Assembly: GCF_003355455.1 (NCBI RefSeq)
Contig: NZ_CP031357.1
Coordinates: forward strand, 226,501 to 290,500
Length of the DNA stretch: 64,000 nt
Origin: Erythrobacter aureus
GTDB taxonomy: Bacteria > Pseudomonadota > Alphaproteobacteria > Sphingomonadales > Sphingomonadaceae
Direction: 5' to 3'
Part shown: positions 8,530-17,238 of the stretch, one piece after another
How the letters are laid out: each line of letters opens with the position of its first letter
How positions within the stretch are numbered: position 1 is the first letter of the stretch
Made by a program: the position numbers and the translations under genes
The notes under the pieces: model-generated
Told to the model about the DNA's origin: nothing
Seen by the model: the letters and a program-made list of their open reading frames with translations, nothing else
Databases searched by the model: none

Positions 8530-8864
8530 GGCAGGTCTATCTGCTTGACCTCCGCGATAAGGACATGGCTGCGGAATATGAGGACTGGCACCGTCCCGGC
8601 CGGGTGCCGGACGGCGTGCTGGACGACATCCGCGACGCGGGCATTGAGGCCATGCAGATTTTTCGCTGCGGCGAACGCCTCGTCATGGTCAGCGAAACAT
8701 GTGACGACCGCACCGCCTCCAACCGCATCGGATCGCAAGCGTCACGCGACTGGGAGGCACGGATGGACCGCTTCCAGAAGCCTCTGCCGCTGGCGACCGG
8801 TGGCGAAAAGTGGGCCGAAGCCGCGAAAATCTTCGACCTCCAAGATCATCGAACCTCAGGATAG
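8526..8864 (+). CDS. L-rhamnose/L-fucose mutarotase-like protein (RhaM family)
   Basis: 112 residues of the small dimeric ferredoxin-like mutarotases (YLLDLRDKDMAAEYEDWHR near the N-terminus, IEAMQIFRCGERLVMV in the middle, WEARMDRFQ near the C-terminus). The family interconverts pyranose anomers; here it would supply the fucose anomer used by the dehydrogenase. Translationally coupled to fucP. Sequence alone does not separate rhamnose from fucose specificity; the operon favours fucose. Confidence 0.8.
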   Translation: MRQVYLLDLRDKDMAAEYEDWHRPGRVPDGVLDDIRDAGIEAMQIFRCGERLVMVSETCDDRTASNRIGSQASRDWEARMDRFQKPLPLATGGEKWAEAAKIFDLQDHRTSG

Positions 8865-8870
8865 GATCCC

Positions 8871-9716
8871 ATGAAACTTGTACGATATGGAACCCATGGC
8901 AGCGAACGGCCCGCGCTGATCGACGCCGATGGCAATCTACGCGATCTGTCTGCGCATGTCGCGGATATCGACGGGGCGGCTCTGTCGCCGGAATCGCTCG
9001 CCGCCCTCGCCGCGATCGACACCGCAAGCCTGCCGCTGGTGGAAGGCGAACAGCGATACGGGGCCTGTGTCGGCCAGGTCGGCAAATTCGTCTGCATCGG
9101 CCTCAACTACAGCGATCACGCTGCGGAAACGGGTACCACCGTTCCGCCCGAACCGGTCGTCTTCATGAAAGCGACCAGCGCGATCAGCGGCCCGAACGAC
9201 GCGATCATCAAACCGCGTGGCAGCACGAAGCTCGACTGGGAAGTCGAACTGGCCGTGGTGATCGGCAGCCATGTCGCCTATGCCGACGAGGCCGAAGCGG
9301 CCAGCGCCATTGCCGGATATTGCGTGTGCAACGACGTATCCGAGCGCGCTTTCCAGATAGAACGCCACGGACAATGGACCAAGGGCAAGGGCTGCGACAG
9401 CTTCGGGCCGATCGGTCCATGGCTGGTGACAGCGGACGAGGTCGCCCGCCCGAACGATCTTGCCATGTGGCTGGAGGTGAATGGCAAGCGCTATCAGGAC
9501 GGCAATACCAGGACGATGGTGTACAAACCCGCCTTCATCGTCAGCTATCTTTCGCAATTCATGAGCCTGCAACCGGGCGACGTGATCTCGACCGGCACGC
9601 CACCGGGCGTCGGCATGGGGCAACGCCCCGAAGTCTATCTCGACGTCGGCGACCGTGTGGAACTGGGCATCCAGGGCCTTGGCACGCAAAGCCAGGTCGT
9701 GGTGGCTGCGGACTGA
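8871..9716 (+). CDS. FAH-family hydrolase, 2,4-diketo-3-deoxy-L-fuconate hydrolase
   Basis: 281 residues of the fumarylacetoacetate hydrolase fold. The N-terminal half is variable; the catalytic domain runs from about 75 (KFVCIGLNYSDHA) through DWEVELAVVIG (metal-binding Glu), CNDVSERAFQ, KGCDSFGPIGPW and ISTGTPPGVG. Members of this clade cleave 2,4-diketo-3-deoxy-L-fuconate or -rhamnonate to pyruvate and L-lactate. Its place directly before an L-lactate dehydrogenase supports this. It begins 6 bp after the mutarotase stop. A fumarylpyruvate hydrolase annotation would also fit the fold but not the context. Confidence 0.85.
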   Translation: MKLVRYGTHGSERPALIDADGNLRDLSAHVADIDGAALSPESLAALAAIDTASLPLVEGEQRYGACVGQVGKFVCIGLNYSDHAAETGTTVPPEPVVFMKATSAISGPNDAIIKPRGSTKLDWEVELAVVIGSHVAYADEAEAASAIAGYCVCNDVSERAFQIERHGQWTKGKGCDSFGPIGPWLVTADEVARPNDLAMWLEVNGKRYQDGNTRTMVYKPAFIVSYLSQFMSLQPGDVISTGTPPGVGMGQRPEVYLDVGDRVELGIQGLGTQSQVVVAAD

Positions 9717-9720
9717 GACA

Positions 9721-10887
9721 ATGGGCCCGAAGCATTGCCACAATATCGCCGATCTGAGGCGGGCGGCGCAGCGCCGCCTGCCTGCGCCGATGTTCCATTA
9801 TATCGATGGCGGGTCGGACGATGAGTGGACGATTGCGCGCAACACCAGCGCCTTCGACGATTACCAGCTGCTGCCCGAAGTGCTGCGCGATGTCAGCACG
9901 ATCGATCTGTCGACCGACATTTTCGGGCAGCGATGCGATTTGCCGTTCTTTCTCGCGCCCACCGGCATGTCGCGCCTGTTCCATCACGGCAAGGAACTGG
10001 CCGTGGCGCGGGCCGCAGAGAGGTTTGGCACCTTCTATTCGCTCTCTACGCTCGGCACCACATCGCTCGAAGAGATCGCGCAGACCATCTCGACGCCAAA
10101 AATGTTCCAAGTCTACATTCTCAAGGATCGTGGCCTGACACTTGAATTCGTCGAACGCTGCAAGGCGGCGGGATATGAAGCCCTGTGCCTCACGGTCGAC
10201 ATGGCGATGGCCGGCAATCGCGAACGCGACCTGCGCACCGGCATGGTGATGCCGCCCAAGTTCGGCCTCAAGAGCCTGTGGAGCTTCGCCACCCATCCCT
10301 ATTGGGCCATGAACATGGCGCTGCATCCCGATTTCAAGCTCGCCAACGTGGTGCACCGTGTGGATGCGCTGGGTGGCGGCGCGATGGGCCTTATCGACTA
10401 CGTCAACAGCCAGTTCGACCGGACAGTAACCTGGAAAGATGTCGAATGGCTGCGCGCCCAGTGGGACGGGCCATTGGTTATCAAGGGCGTCATGTCGCCC
10501 GGCGATGCACAGAAGGCTGCCAGCATTGGGGCCGATGCGCTGATGATCTCCAATCACGGTGGCCGACAACTCGACGGTTGCCCTGCACCGGTCGACATGG
10601 TGCGTCCTTTCCGCAATGCCGTCGGAGATAGCGTTCAACTCGTCGTCGATGGGGGGATCCGGCGCGGCAAGGATGTGGTGAAGGCGCTCGCGCTCGGCGC
10701 CGACGCATGTTCATTCGGCAAAGCCTATCTCTACGGGCTTGCGTCGGGTGGACAGCAGGGCGTGGAACGCGCGCTCGACCTTCTGAAAACCGAGGTCAGT
10801 CGCACCATGACCTTGCTGGGATGTGCGTCGATAACAGACATTTCCGAACATCACATCATCGATCTGCAGACAAAAGGTTTTGAGTAG
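9721..10887 (+). CDS. lldD: FMN-dependent L-lactate dehydrogenase
   Basis: 388-residue alpha-hydroxyacid dehydrogenase. Evidence is the N-terminal IADLRRAAQRRLPAPMFHYIDGG, the flavin/substrate motif SNHGGRQLDG near residue 275 with the catalytic His and Arg, and DGGIRRGKDVVKAL with ALGADACSFGKAYLYGL near the C-terminus. It would oxidise the L-lactate released by the FAH hydrolase to pyruvate and pass electrons to the membrane quinone pool. The ATG at 9721 lies 4 bp after the hydrolase stop. The frame is open slightly upstream, but only this start gives the family N-terminus. It closes the pathway, so fucose yields two pyruvates. Confidence 0.9.
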   Translation: MGPKHCHNIADLRRAAQRRLPAPMFHYIDGGSDDEWTIARNTSAFDDYQLLPEVLRDVSTIDLSTDIFGQRCDLPFFLAPTGMSRLFHHGKELAVARAAERFGTFYSLSTLGTTSLEEIAQTISTPKMFQVYILKDRGLTLEFVERCKAAGYEALCLTVDMAMAGNRERDLRTGMVMPPKFGLKSLWSFATHPYWAMNMALHPDFKLANVVHRVDALGGGAMGLIDYVNSQFDRTVTWKDVEWLRAQWDGPLVIKGVMSPGDAQKAASIGADALMISNHGGRQLDGCPAPVDMVRPFRNAVGDSVQLVVDGGIRRGKDVVKALALGADACSFGKAYLYGLASGGQQGVERALDLLKTEVSRTMTLLGCASITDISEHHIIDLQTKGFE

Positions 10888-10898
10888 GGATCATTATC

Positions 10899-12236
10899 AT
10901 GTTGAACTCCACCACCGACCGCCGCCAATTCCTTTCCTCTACCGGTGCCGCCTTTGCTGCGCTTGTTGCGAGCGGTTGTGTTGCGCGTGGGGGAGGCGGT
11001 GTGGTCGTCGAGACATCTCCCTTCGGTTACGGTCCGCTGGTTCCGGACCCTTCCGGTATGCTCGACCTGCCCCAAGGCTTTTCATATCGACTGCTTTCAA
11101 GCCTTGGCGATCCGATGAGCGATGGCGGTATGGTCCCCAACAAAGCTGACGGAATGGGCTGCATTGATCTGGGCAATGGCGAGATCGTGCTGATCCGCAA
11201 TCATGAACTCGTTCCCACAGATGATGCCGGCGGTCCGATCGCGCATGGGTTCGGCACCCGCAACGGCGAGATCGTTCCGGGCGGAACGACCAATATCGTG
11301 CTGGATGCGAAGACACTGGAATTGAGACGCCAGTTCCGTTCGCTTGGCGGGACAATTCGCAATTGTGCCGGCGGGGTGACCCCATGGGGCAGTTGGTTGA
11401 CCTGCGAAGAAGCGCCTGTTGGCCCCAAACAAACCCAATATGGAGAGGGGTTAGCGGTCAACCATGGTTGGACATTTGAAGTGCCCGGAAATGCGGCCCG
11501 CCTTGTCGATGCTGTGCCGTTGCGGGCGATGGGTCGCTTCAATCACGAGGCGGCCTGCGTCGATCCCGTGACCGGGTATGTCTATCAAACCGAAGATCGC
11601 GACGACAGCGTGCTCTATCGCTTCATTCCCAACGTCCCAGCCAAGCTGTCGGAGGGTGGCCGGCTGCAAGCGATGATAATCGAGGGGCTGACCGATACGC
11701 GGAATTGGGATGGTGCGGCAATGTCTCTCCGTCAGTCGTATCCGGTAAGCTGGATCGATCTGGATGATGTCGAAGCGCCCGAAGATGATTTGCGTTTCCG
11801 CGCCGTCGCAAGAGGTGCGGCGCTGGTCGCGCGGGGCGAGGGAATCCATATGGGCGCGGACGATCTATTTGTCTGCTCGACCAGCGGCGGCGCGAAGAAA
11901 CTGGGTCAGATATTCCGCCTAGTTCCGGGCCGCGGCAAGCGGCCGGACCGCGTTGAGTTGTTCTTCGAAAGCGAAAGTGCGGAACAGTTTAACTTTGGCG
12001 ACAATCTTTGCGTTGCACCCAACGGGCACCTGATCGTCTGCGAAGACCAATACACCGAGGTGGTCGACAATCACCTGCGCGGGATCACGCCTACAGGCCA
12101 GCCCTATGACTTTGCACGGCTCACCATGCAAACCGAACTCGCCGGTGCGTGCTTCTCTCCTGATGGAAAATGGCTTTTCGTCAACGCCTATGCACCCACG
12201 CGAACTGTTGCAATTACGGGGCCTTGGGCGACTTGA
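10899..12236 (+). CDS. PhoX-like (DUF839) Tat/lipoprotein
   Basis: 445 residues. The N-terminus combines a twin-arginine motif (TDRRQFLSS) with a lipobox-like ALVASGC, so export and lipid anchoring are likely. The mature part fits PhoX/DUF839 beta-propeller proteins: VLIRNHELVP (about 100), GGTTNIVLD, CAGGVTPWGSWLTCEE (about 165), GRFNHEAACVDPVTGYVYQTED and FNFGDNLCVAPNGHLIVCEDQ. Characterised PhoX enzymes are calcium/iron phosphatases; many homologues have no assigned substrate, so phosphatase activity is only possible. It starts 11 bp after lldD, yet its base composition is visibly less GC-rich than the operon's, suggesting a junction between segments of different origin. Confidence 0.75.
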   Translation: MLNSTTDRRQFLSSTGAAFAALVASGCVARGGGGVVVETSPFGYGPLVPDPSGMLDLPQGFSYRLLSSLGDPMSDGGMVPNKADGMGCIDLGNGEIVLIRNHELVPTDDAGGPIAHGFGTRNGEIVPGGTTNIVLDAKTLELRRQFRSLGGTIRNCAGGVTPWGSWLTCEEAPVGPKQTQYGEGLAVNHGWTFEVPGNAARLVDAVPLRAMGRFNHEAACVDPVTGYVYQTEDRDDSVLYRFIPNVPAKLSEGGRLQAMIIEGLTDTRNWDGAAMSLRQSYPVSWIDLDDVEAPEDDLRFRAVARGAALVARGEGIHMGADDLFVCSTSGGAKKLGQIFRLVPGRGKRPDRVELFFESESAEQFNFGDNLCVAPNGHLIVCEDQYTEVVDNHLRGITPTGQPYDFARLTMQTELAGACFSPDGKWLFVNAYAPTRTVAITGPWAT

Positions 12237-12276
12237 CTCGTGCTAATCGGTCGAGTGCTTTGAACGGATTATTTCT

Positions 12277-13893
12277 TTGAGATCATTTCAGAAAATCCTT
12301 GTCGCCAATCGTTCGGAGATTGCAATCCGAGTCTTTCGAGCTGCCACCGAATTGGGAATCCGGACGGTGGCGATCTATGCAGAGCAGGACAAGCTGTCGC
12401 TGCATCGTTTTAAGGCGGATGAGGCCTATCGGCTCGATCCAGACAAGGGCCCGATTGAAGCCTATTTGGCTATCGAGGATATCGTTCGTACTGCTCGGGA
12501 TGCGGGCGTCGATGCCGTCCATCCCGGCTATGGCCTACTGTCCGAAAACCCCGAATTTGCCGAGGCCTGCGCCCAAAACGGCATCACCTTCATCGGCCCC
12601 GGGCCTGAAACCATGCGCGCTCTGGGCGACAAGGTATCGGCCCGCCAGATCGCAATTGCCGCAGGCGTGCCGGTTATTCCCGCGAGCGAGTCTTTGCCTC
12701 GTGACCTTACTGAGTGTGAAGAGATCGCCAGGGAGATCGGTTATCCGCTGATGCTCAAGGCCAGTTGGGGCGGCGGCGGACGCGGGATGCGCCCAATCCA
12801 TGAGCCCGAGCAATTGCGCGCAGCGATCGAAGAAGGGCGACGAGAGGCGAAGTCCGCGTTTGGACGCGACGAAGTCTACTTGGAAAAGCTGATTGGCGAT
12901 GCGCGCCATGTCGAGGTTCAGATCCTCGGCGATGCCGATGGCAATCTGGTGCATCTATTCGAGCGCGATTGCACCATCCAGCGCCGCAACCAGAAGGTCA
13001 TCGAGCGCGCCCCGGCGCCCTATCTCGGTGACAGGCAGCGCGCCGCAATCTGCGAAGGGGCGCTCAAGATCGGGCGGCACACGAGCTACCGCAATGCAGG
13101 CACGGTCGAGTTCCTGCTCGACCGGCAAAGCGGTGAGTACTATTTCATTGAGGTCAATCCGCGCATCCAGGTGGAACACACCATCACCGAGGAGGTGACC
13201 GGTCTTGATATCGTCAAGGCACAAATCCGCATCGCGGAGGGAGGACGGATCGGATCCCTCCACGAGACCGGCATTCCCGAACAGGCGAACATCACCCTGT
13301 CGGGACATGCTATCCAGTGCCGAGTTACCAGCGAAGATCCCCAGAACAGTTTCATCCCGGACTATGGCCGGATCACTGCCTATCGCGGGGCCTTCGGTAA
13401 CGGCATCCGGATCGACGGCGGCACCGCCTATTCGGGCGCGGTCGTCACACGCTTTTATGACCCGCTGCTGGAAAAGATTATCGCGTGGGCTCCGTCGCCA
13501 AACGAAGCGCAGGCACGGATGCTGCGTGCGCTGCGCGAATATCGCATTCGCGGCGTTGCCACCAATCTGCCCTTCCTTGAAAACCTCTTGAGCCATGCAG
13601 CCTTTGGCGAAGCGGATTACAACACCCGCTTTATCGACAGTCATCCCGAGTTGCTGTCAGCCAAGAAGCGGCGCGACCGCGCCACGCGGCTGTTGACCTA
13701 CATTGCCGATGTCACCGTGAATGGACATCCGGATGTCGAGGGGCGCCCCAAGCCACCGGCAACCGCGCTTGAACCTGTCCCCCCAAGACTGGCGGGCGAG
13801 GCACCCGCTGGCACGCGGCAAGTGCTCGCCGAACGCGGGGCGCAAGGCTTCGCCGACTGGCTTCGTGAGCAGAAACAGGTTCTCTTCGCATAG
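12277..13893 (+). pseudogene. Pyruvate carboxylase N-terminal half, truncated
   Basis: 538 codons from a TTG encode the biotin carboxylase part of single-chain pyruvate carboxylase: ILVANRSEIAIRVFRA at the N-terminus, GWGGGGRGM-type ATP loop (SWGGGGRGMRP near 165), FIEVNPRIQVEHTITEEVTG near 290 and the linker LLTYIADVTVNGHP near 475. The frame ends at QKQVLFA, just where intact enzymes continue with the DTT.RDAHQS start of the carboxyltransferase domain. The roughly 600 missing residues include the carboxyltransferase and biotin-carrier domains. None of the following frames restores them, and the next gene is traG of a conjugative element. A stand-alone two-subunit PycA is less likely because the full single-chain linker is present. 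Start codon uncertain. Confidence 0.8.
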
Positions 13894-13957
13894 TCAGCAA
13901 GCTGTCGTGAAAGGTCAGGCTGCAACCGGAAGGTGTGTCTGACCCGATTGGCTTTAC

Positions 13958-15949
13958 TCACAGCTCGATCCCATCATTCGGATCGAGAGAGGCGCGCCGG
14001 GCATTGGCACGCATCCGATCAGCCAATCGCTGATTGTTGCCGGCTAGGCTGTCATCTGGCCGATCATCGAACTCAAACTCGTTGCGTGCAGGCGCAGGTG
14101 CCACCGCAATATCCTCGTGCTCAGGCAATTCTGGCTCACGCCGAATACCACCTTCGGCTTCAGTGTCGGCACTCTGGCAATCGGACCCGGCTGCGGATTC
14201 TCCACCGCGCGGAGGCGGCTTAGCAATCCTGCCATCCCAGTCGTCAGCACCAGCCTTTTCTCCTGATGTCAGCGGAACCGGAGGCGCTGCGATCCTCTTC
14301 TGCAGCCGTGGATCAGTGTAGTAGCGAGCCTTCTTTGCCCGGATCGGGTGGGCACCGGCGAGCATCACGATTTCATCGGTATCGGGCAATTGCATGATCT
14401 CGCCCTGTGTCAGCAAGGCCCGGGCGGTTTCGGAGCGCGAGACCATCAGGTGTCCAAGCCAGGGCGACAGTCGATGTCCGGCATAGTTCTTCATCGCTCG
14501 CATCTCGGTGGCGGTACCTAGCGATTCCGAAACGCGTTTGGCGGTCCGCTCGTCATTGGTCGCAAAGCAAACGCGCACATGGCAGTTGTCGAGGATCGCG
14601 TTGTTCTGGCCGTAGGCCTTCTCGATCTGGTTGAGCGATTGCGCGATCAGAAAAGACTTAATCCCGTAACCGGCCATGAAGGCGAGCGCGCTTTCGAAGA
14701 AGTCGAGGCGGCCGAGCGCGGGAAATTCGTCGAGCATAAGGAGCAGGCGCTGCCGCTCGGCACCTTCAGCAAGATCCTCGGTCAGGCGCCGCCCCAGCTG
14801 GTTAAGGATCAGGCGAATGAGCGGCTTGGTCCGGCTGATGTCGGATGGCGGTACGACAAGGTAGAGCGTGACCGGGCGAGCTGGATCGACCAGATCGGCG
14901 ATCCGCCAGTCGCATTGCCTTGTCACCTTCGCGATTACCGGATCGCGATAAAGCCCAAGAAACGACATCGCCGTCGACAGCACGCCTGACCGTTCATTCT
15001 CAGATTTATTGAGTAGTTCGCGAGCTGCGCTGGCGACGACCGGATGAACTCCGTCGTCGTCTAGATGCGGTGTCATCATCATGGCTGCAAACGTCGCTTC
15101 GATCGAGCGCCTGGGGTCGGACAGGAATGCAGCCACCCCGGCCAACGTCTTGTCCTGTTCTGCATAGAGGACATGCAGGATCGCACCGACCAGCAGCGCG
15201 TGGCTGGTCTTCTCCCAGTGGTTGCGCCGCTCAAGCGAGCCCTCGGGATCGACCAGCACGTCGGCGATGTTTTGGACGTCCCGGACCTCATTGATGCCGC
15301 GTCTTACTTCCATGAGTGGGTTGTATGCTGCCGATGCTTCGTTGGTCGGATCGAACAGCAGGACGCGGCTAAAGGTCGAGCGGAAGCCAGCGGTCAGATC
15401 CCAGTTCTCACCCTTGATGTCATGCACGATCGCCGAATGTGGCCAAGTCAGCAGGGTCGGGATGACCAGGCCCACACCCTTCCCGCTACGGGTCGGTGCG
15501 AAGCATAGCACATGTTCTGGACCATCATGACGCAGATAGACATTGGCGTGTTGGCCGATCAACACGCCTTTGCCTGCAAGCAATCCCGCTTTCGCAATTT
15601 CAGACCGGGTAGCCCAGCGCGCCGACCCATAGGTCGCGCTGTTCTGAATTTCCCGCGCCCGCCAGACAGACATGGCTATCGCCACCACGACCGAGGCAAG
15701 GCCGCCTGAGGCTGCAATTATCCCTCCGATCTCGAAGATGCGCGGGGCATAGGCTTCGTAGCTGAACCACCACCAGAAGATGGCGTAGGGTGGATAGACG
15801 GGATGGTCGAAGGCAGTGAACCACGCCGTGCCCAATCGAGGTTGGAAGCCCAGAGCTGCCGCGGTCCATTGGGTTCCAGCCCAGATACCTGCCAGCGTCA
15901 GAGCGAAGACTGCAAGGATCTGGCCCCACAGGATTTTGGTTGCCGACAT
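13958..15949 (-). CDS. traG: Conjugative coupling protein TraG (VirD4 type)
   Basis: 663 residues, full length for TraG/VirD4 coupling ATPases. Two N-terminal membrane segments (about 8-35 and 75-95) precede Walker A APTRSGKGVG (151-160), Walker B LLLMLDEFPALG (near 395) and the conserved IAQSLNQIEKAYG. It would link the relaxase-DNA complex to the secretion channel. The proline- and acid-rich C-terminal tail is normal. The trb genes that usually follow are absent and a truncated carboxylase gene follows instead. Upstream on the same strand is the RES/Xre pair. Confidence 0.93.
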   Translation of the reverse strand: MSATKILWGQILAVFALTLAGIWAGTQWTAAALGFQPRLGTAWFTAFDHPVYPPYAIFWWWFSYEAYAPRIFEIGGIIAASGGLASVVVAIAMSVWRAREIQNSATYGSARWATRSEIAKAGLLAGKGVLIGQHANVYLRHDGPEHVLCFAPTRSGKGVGLVIPTLLTWPHSAIVHDIKGENWDLTAGFRSTFSRVLLFDPTNEASAAYNPLMEVRRGINEVRDVQNIADVLVDPEGSLERRNHWEKTSHALLVGAILHVLYAEQDKTLAGVAAFLSDPRRSIEATFAAMMMTPHLDDDGVHPVVASAARELLNKSENERSGVLSTAMSFLGLYRDPVIAKVTRQCDWRIADLVDPARPVTLYLVVPPSDISRTKPLIRLILNQLGRRLTEDLAEGAERQRLLLMLDEFPALGRLDFFESALAFMAGYGIKSFLIAQSLNQIEKAYGQNNAILDNCHVRVCFATNDERTAKRVSESLGTATEMRAMKNYAGHRLSPWLGHLMVSRSETARALLTQGEIMQLPDTDEIVMLAGAHPIRAKKARYYTDPRLQKRIAAPPVPLTSGEKAGADDWDGRIAKPPPRGGESAAGSDCQSADTEAEGGIRREPELPEHEDIAVAPAPARNEFEFDDRPDDSLAGNNQRLADRMRANARRASLDPNDGIEL

Positions 15950-15951
15950 AG

Positions 15952-15970
15952 TGCCTCCTTCCGGGAGGCA
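15952..15970 (-). promoter_or_regulatory. Hairpin covering the traG ribosome-binding site
   Basis: TGCCTCC (15952-15958) and GGAGGCA (15964-15970) form a 7-bp stem with a 5-base loop. On the minus strand the AAGGAGG ribosome site of traG lies in the 3' arm, four bases before the ATG at 15949. Folding would hide the site and could limit TraG synthesis. This is a prediction from sequence only. Confidence 0.45.
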
Positions 15971-16046
15971 GCAGGACTGGCTTGAAGCGCCATATCAAGC
16001 TTTGCGGGCGGCCAGCGCATTCTGGCGTAGCCAAAGAAAGGTGCGG

Positions 16047-16748
16047 TTAGATCGCTTCCCAGGAAAACTCGGGCTCGCCCGACCAGGTCAACCGATACAT
16101 CGCGCCCTGCACAACCGACTGCACGACATTGGGCCAGAGCGCAGCAATGCAAGTTCCACCAGGATGACGAACCGAAGGATAGATGATCCCGTTATGTCCT
16201 ACGCCTCGTGCCTGGGCCGCCAGAGCGTTGCCTGCCGGATAACCCTTGTCGGTGTCAGGATTGAGGCTGGGATGATCGGGTCGGTCGCGCAGATCGATGA
16301 AGACACCCGACATGCTGGCGATCATCTCGCCATATTCGACGACGGCGTTGAAATCGCCCGCATCGGCCAGCGCCTTGGTCAGGTGATGGCCCACCTCTGC
16401 GATACAGGTTTCGACAGCCAGCGCTGCATACCAGGCACCGCGGTTCGCCGGGTTGAAGCGGTTGGGCTCATGCGGCTTGGCATAGGCGAAGCTGGCGTTG
16501 ATGAAGTGCGCATGCGGAACACCGTGTACCAATTCGTCGGCTGTCAGCCCGCCAAGCCCTCGCTCTTCCGCGATCAGCCGACCGCTGGTGGCTCCTTCGA
16601 TTTCGGCAAGGAGAGCCAGTTCGTCTTCATCGTCTGCGAGCGGCGTCATCACGGCGTCACGCAGGCGCGCGCTTGAGACGAGCCTGATGGTCCGGTCAAA
16701 CGCTTCACGAACCAGCGGCCGGTCTGGCTGAGCGTCAGAGCCCGCCAC
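16047..16748 (-). CDS. RES-domain toxin (NAD-degrading type II toxin)
   Basis: 233 residues from a GTG at 16748 that overlaps the antitoxin stop by 14 bp; longer versions read into the antitoxin. The RES fold is recognisable from NRGAWYAALAVETCIAEVGHH (with the Arg, Tyr and Glu of the active site) and the later YPSVRHPGGTCIAAL with the conserved Ser. Characterised RES toxins degrade NAD+ by phosphorolysis and are held inactive by an Xre-MbcA-ParS antitoxin. The pair sits between relaxase and traG, where it could stabilise the element in the host. Confidence 0.85.
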   Translation of the reverse strand: MAGSDAQPDRPLVREAFDRTIRLVSSARLRDAVMTPLADDEDELALLAEIEGATSGRLIAEERGLGGLTADELVHGVPHAHFINASFAYAKPHEPNRFNPANRGAWYAALAVETCIAEVGHHLTKALADAGDFNAVVEYGEMIASMSGVFIDLRDRPDHPSLNPDTDKGYPAGNALAAQARGVGHNGIIYPSVRHPGGTCIAALWPNVVQSVVQGAMYRLTWSGEPEFSWEAI

Positions 16749-17166
16749 GAAGCGCGTCGATATATTGCCGGGTTTCGAGCATGCGCGGAATGCCGCCAGC
16801 AATCATGGCCTGCACCGGAGACAGCCGGTCAAAGACGGGGGCCCTGTTCGCAAGCTTTGGCCAGCGATCAGCCATGTCGTCGGCAAACAGCAGGTGCAGT
16901 CCCTTGAACAGGCCAATGAGCGCCGAAGCGCGGGTCAGCTGGTCCTGGCTGAGCGTACCTTCCCACGTCCCGGCCTTCATCCGGTCCCAGGTGCTTTCCG
17001 AGACGCCGAGCAGCGCAGCGCCTTCGGCATTGCTGCCACCCCAGGCATCGACGAGTCGCAATACGGCTTTCACCGCCGCGCCCGTCAGGCGGCGGCGATC
17101 ATCATCACCTGCAAAGGTCTGCAGTCCCCGCGGGGCTTCAACATGCTCGAAAGCTGCACTTGCCAT
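16735..17166 (-). CDS. Xre/MbcA/ParS-type antitoxin
   Basis: 143 residues from an ATG with GGAG seven bases upstream; earlier in-frame ATGs lack a ribosome site. It has an N-terminal HTH-like region (GAALLGVSESTWDRMKAG, about 70-87) and the C-terminal MbcA/ParS toxin-binding part (LFKGLHLLFADDMADRWPKLANRAPVFDRLSPVQAMIAGGIPRML). Such antitoxins neutralise the RES toxin and repress their own operon. The toxin gene follows with overlapping ends, the normal antitoxin-first order. Confidence 0.85.
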   Translation of the reverse strand: MASAAFEHVEAPRGLQTFAGDDDRRRLTGAAVKAVLRLVDAWGGSNAEGAALLGVSESTWDRMKAGTWEGTLSQDQLTRASALIGLFKGLHLLFADDMADRWPKLANRAPVFDRLSPVQAMIAGGIPRMLETRQYIDALRGGL

Positions 17167-17238
17167 ATCGCATCTCCTGATGCGTTTATAAGCATCATGT
17201 GGTGCTTTTGTCAAGATGTGAGTCATTGACCTCTCTCC

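Noticed and set aside
12277..13893. Intact two-subunit pyruvate carboxylase subunit A
   Set aside because: The sequence carries the linker of single-chain enzymes and stops inside conserved continuous sequence beside a mobile remnant, so truncation is the better reading.
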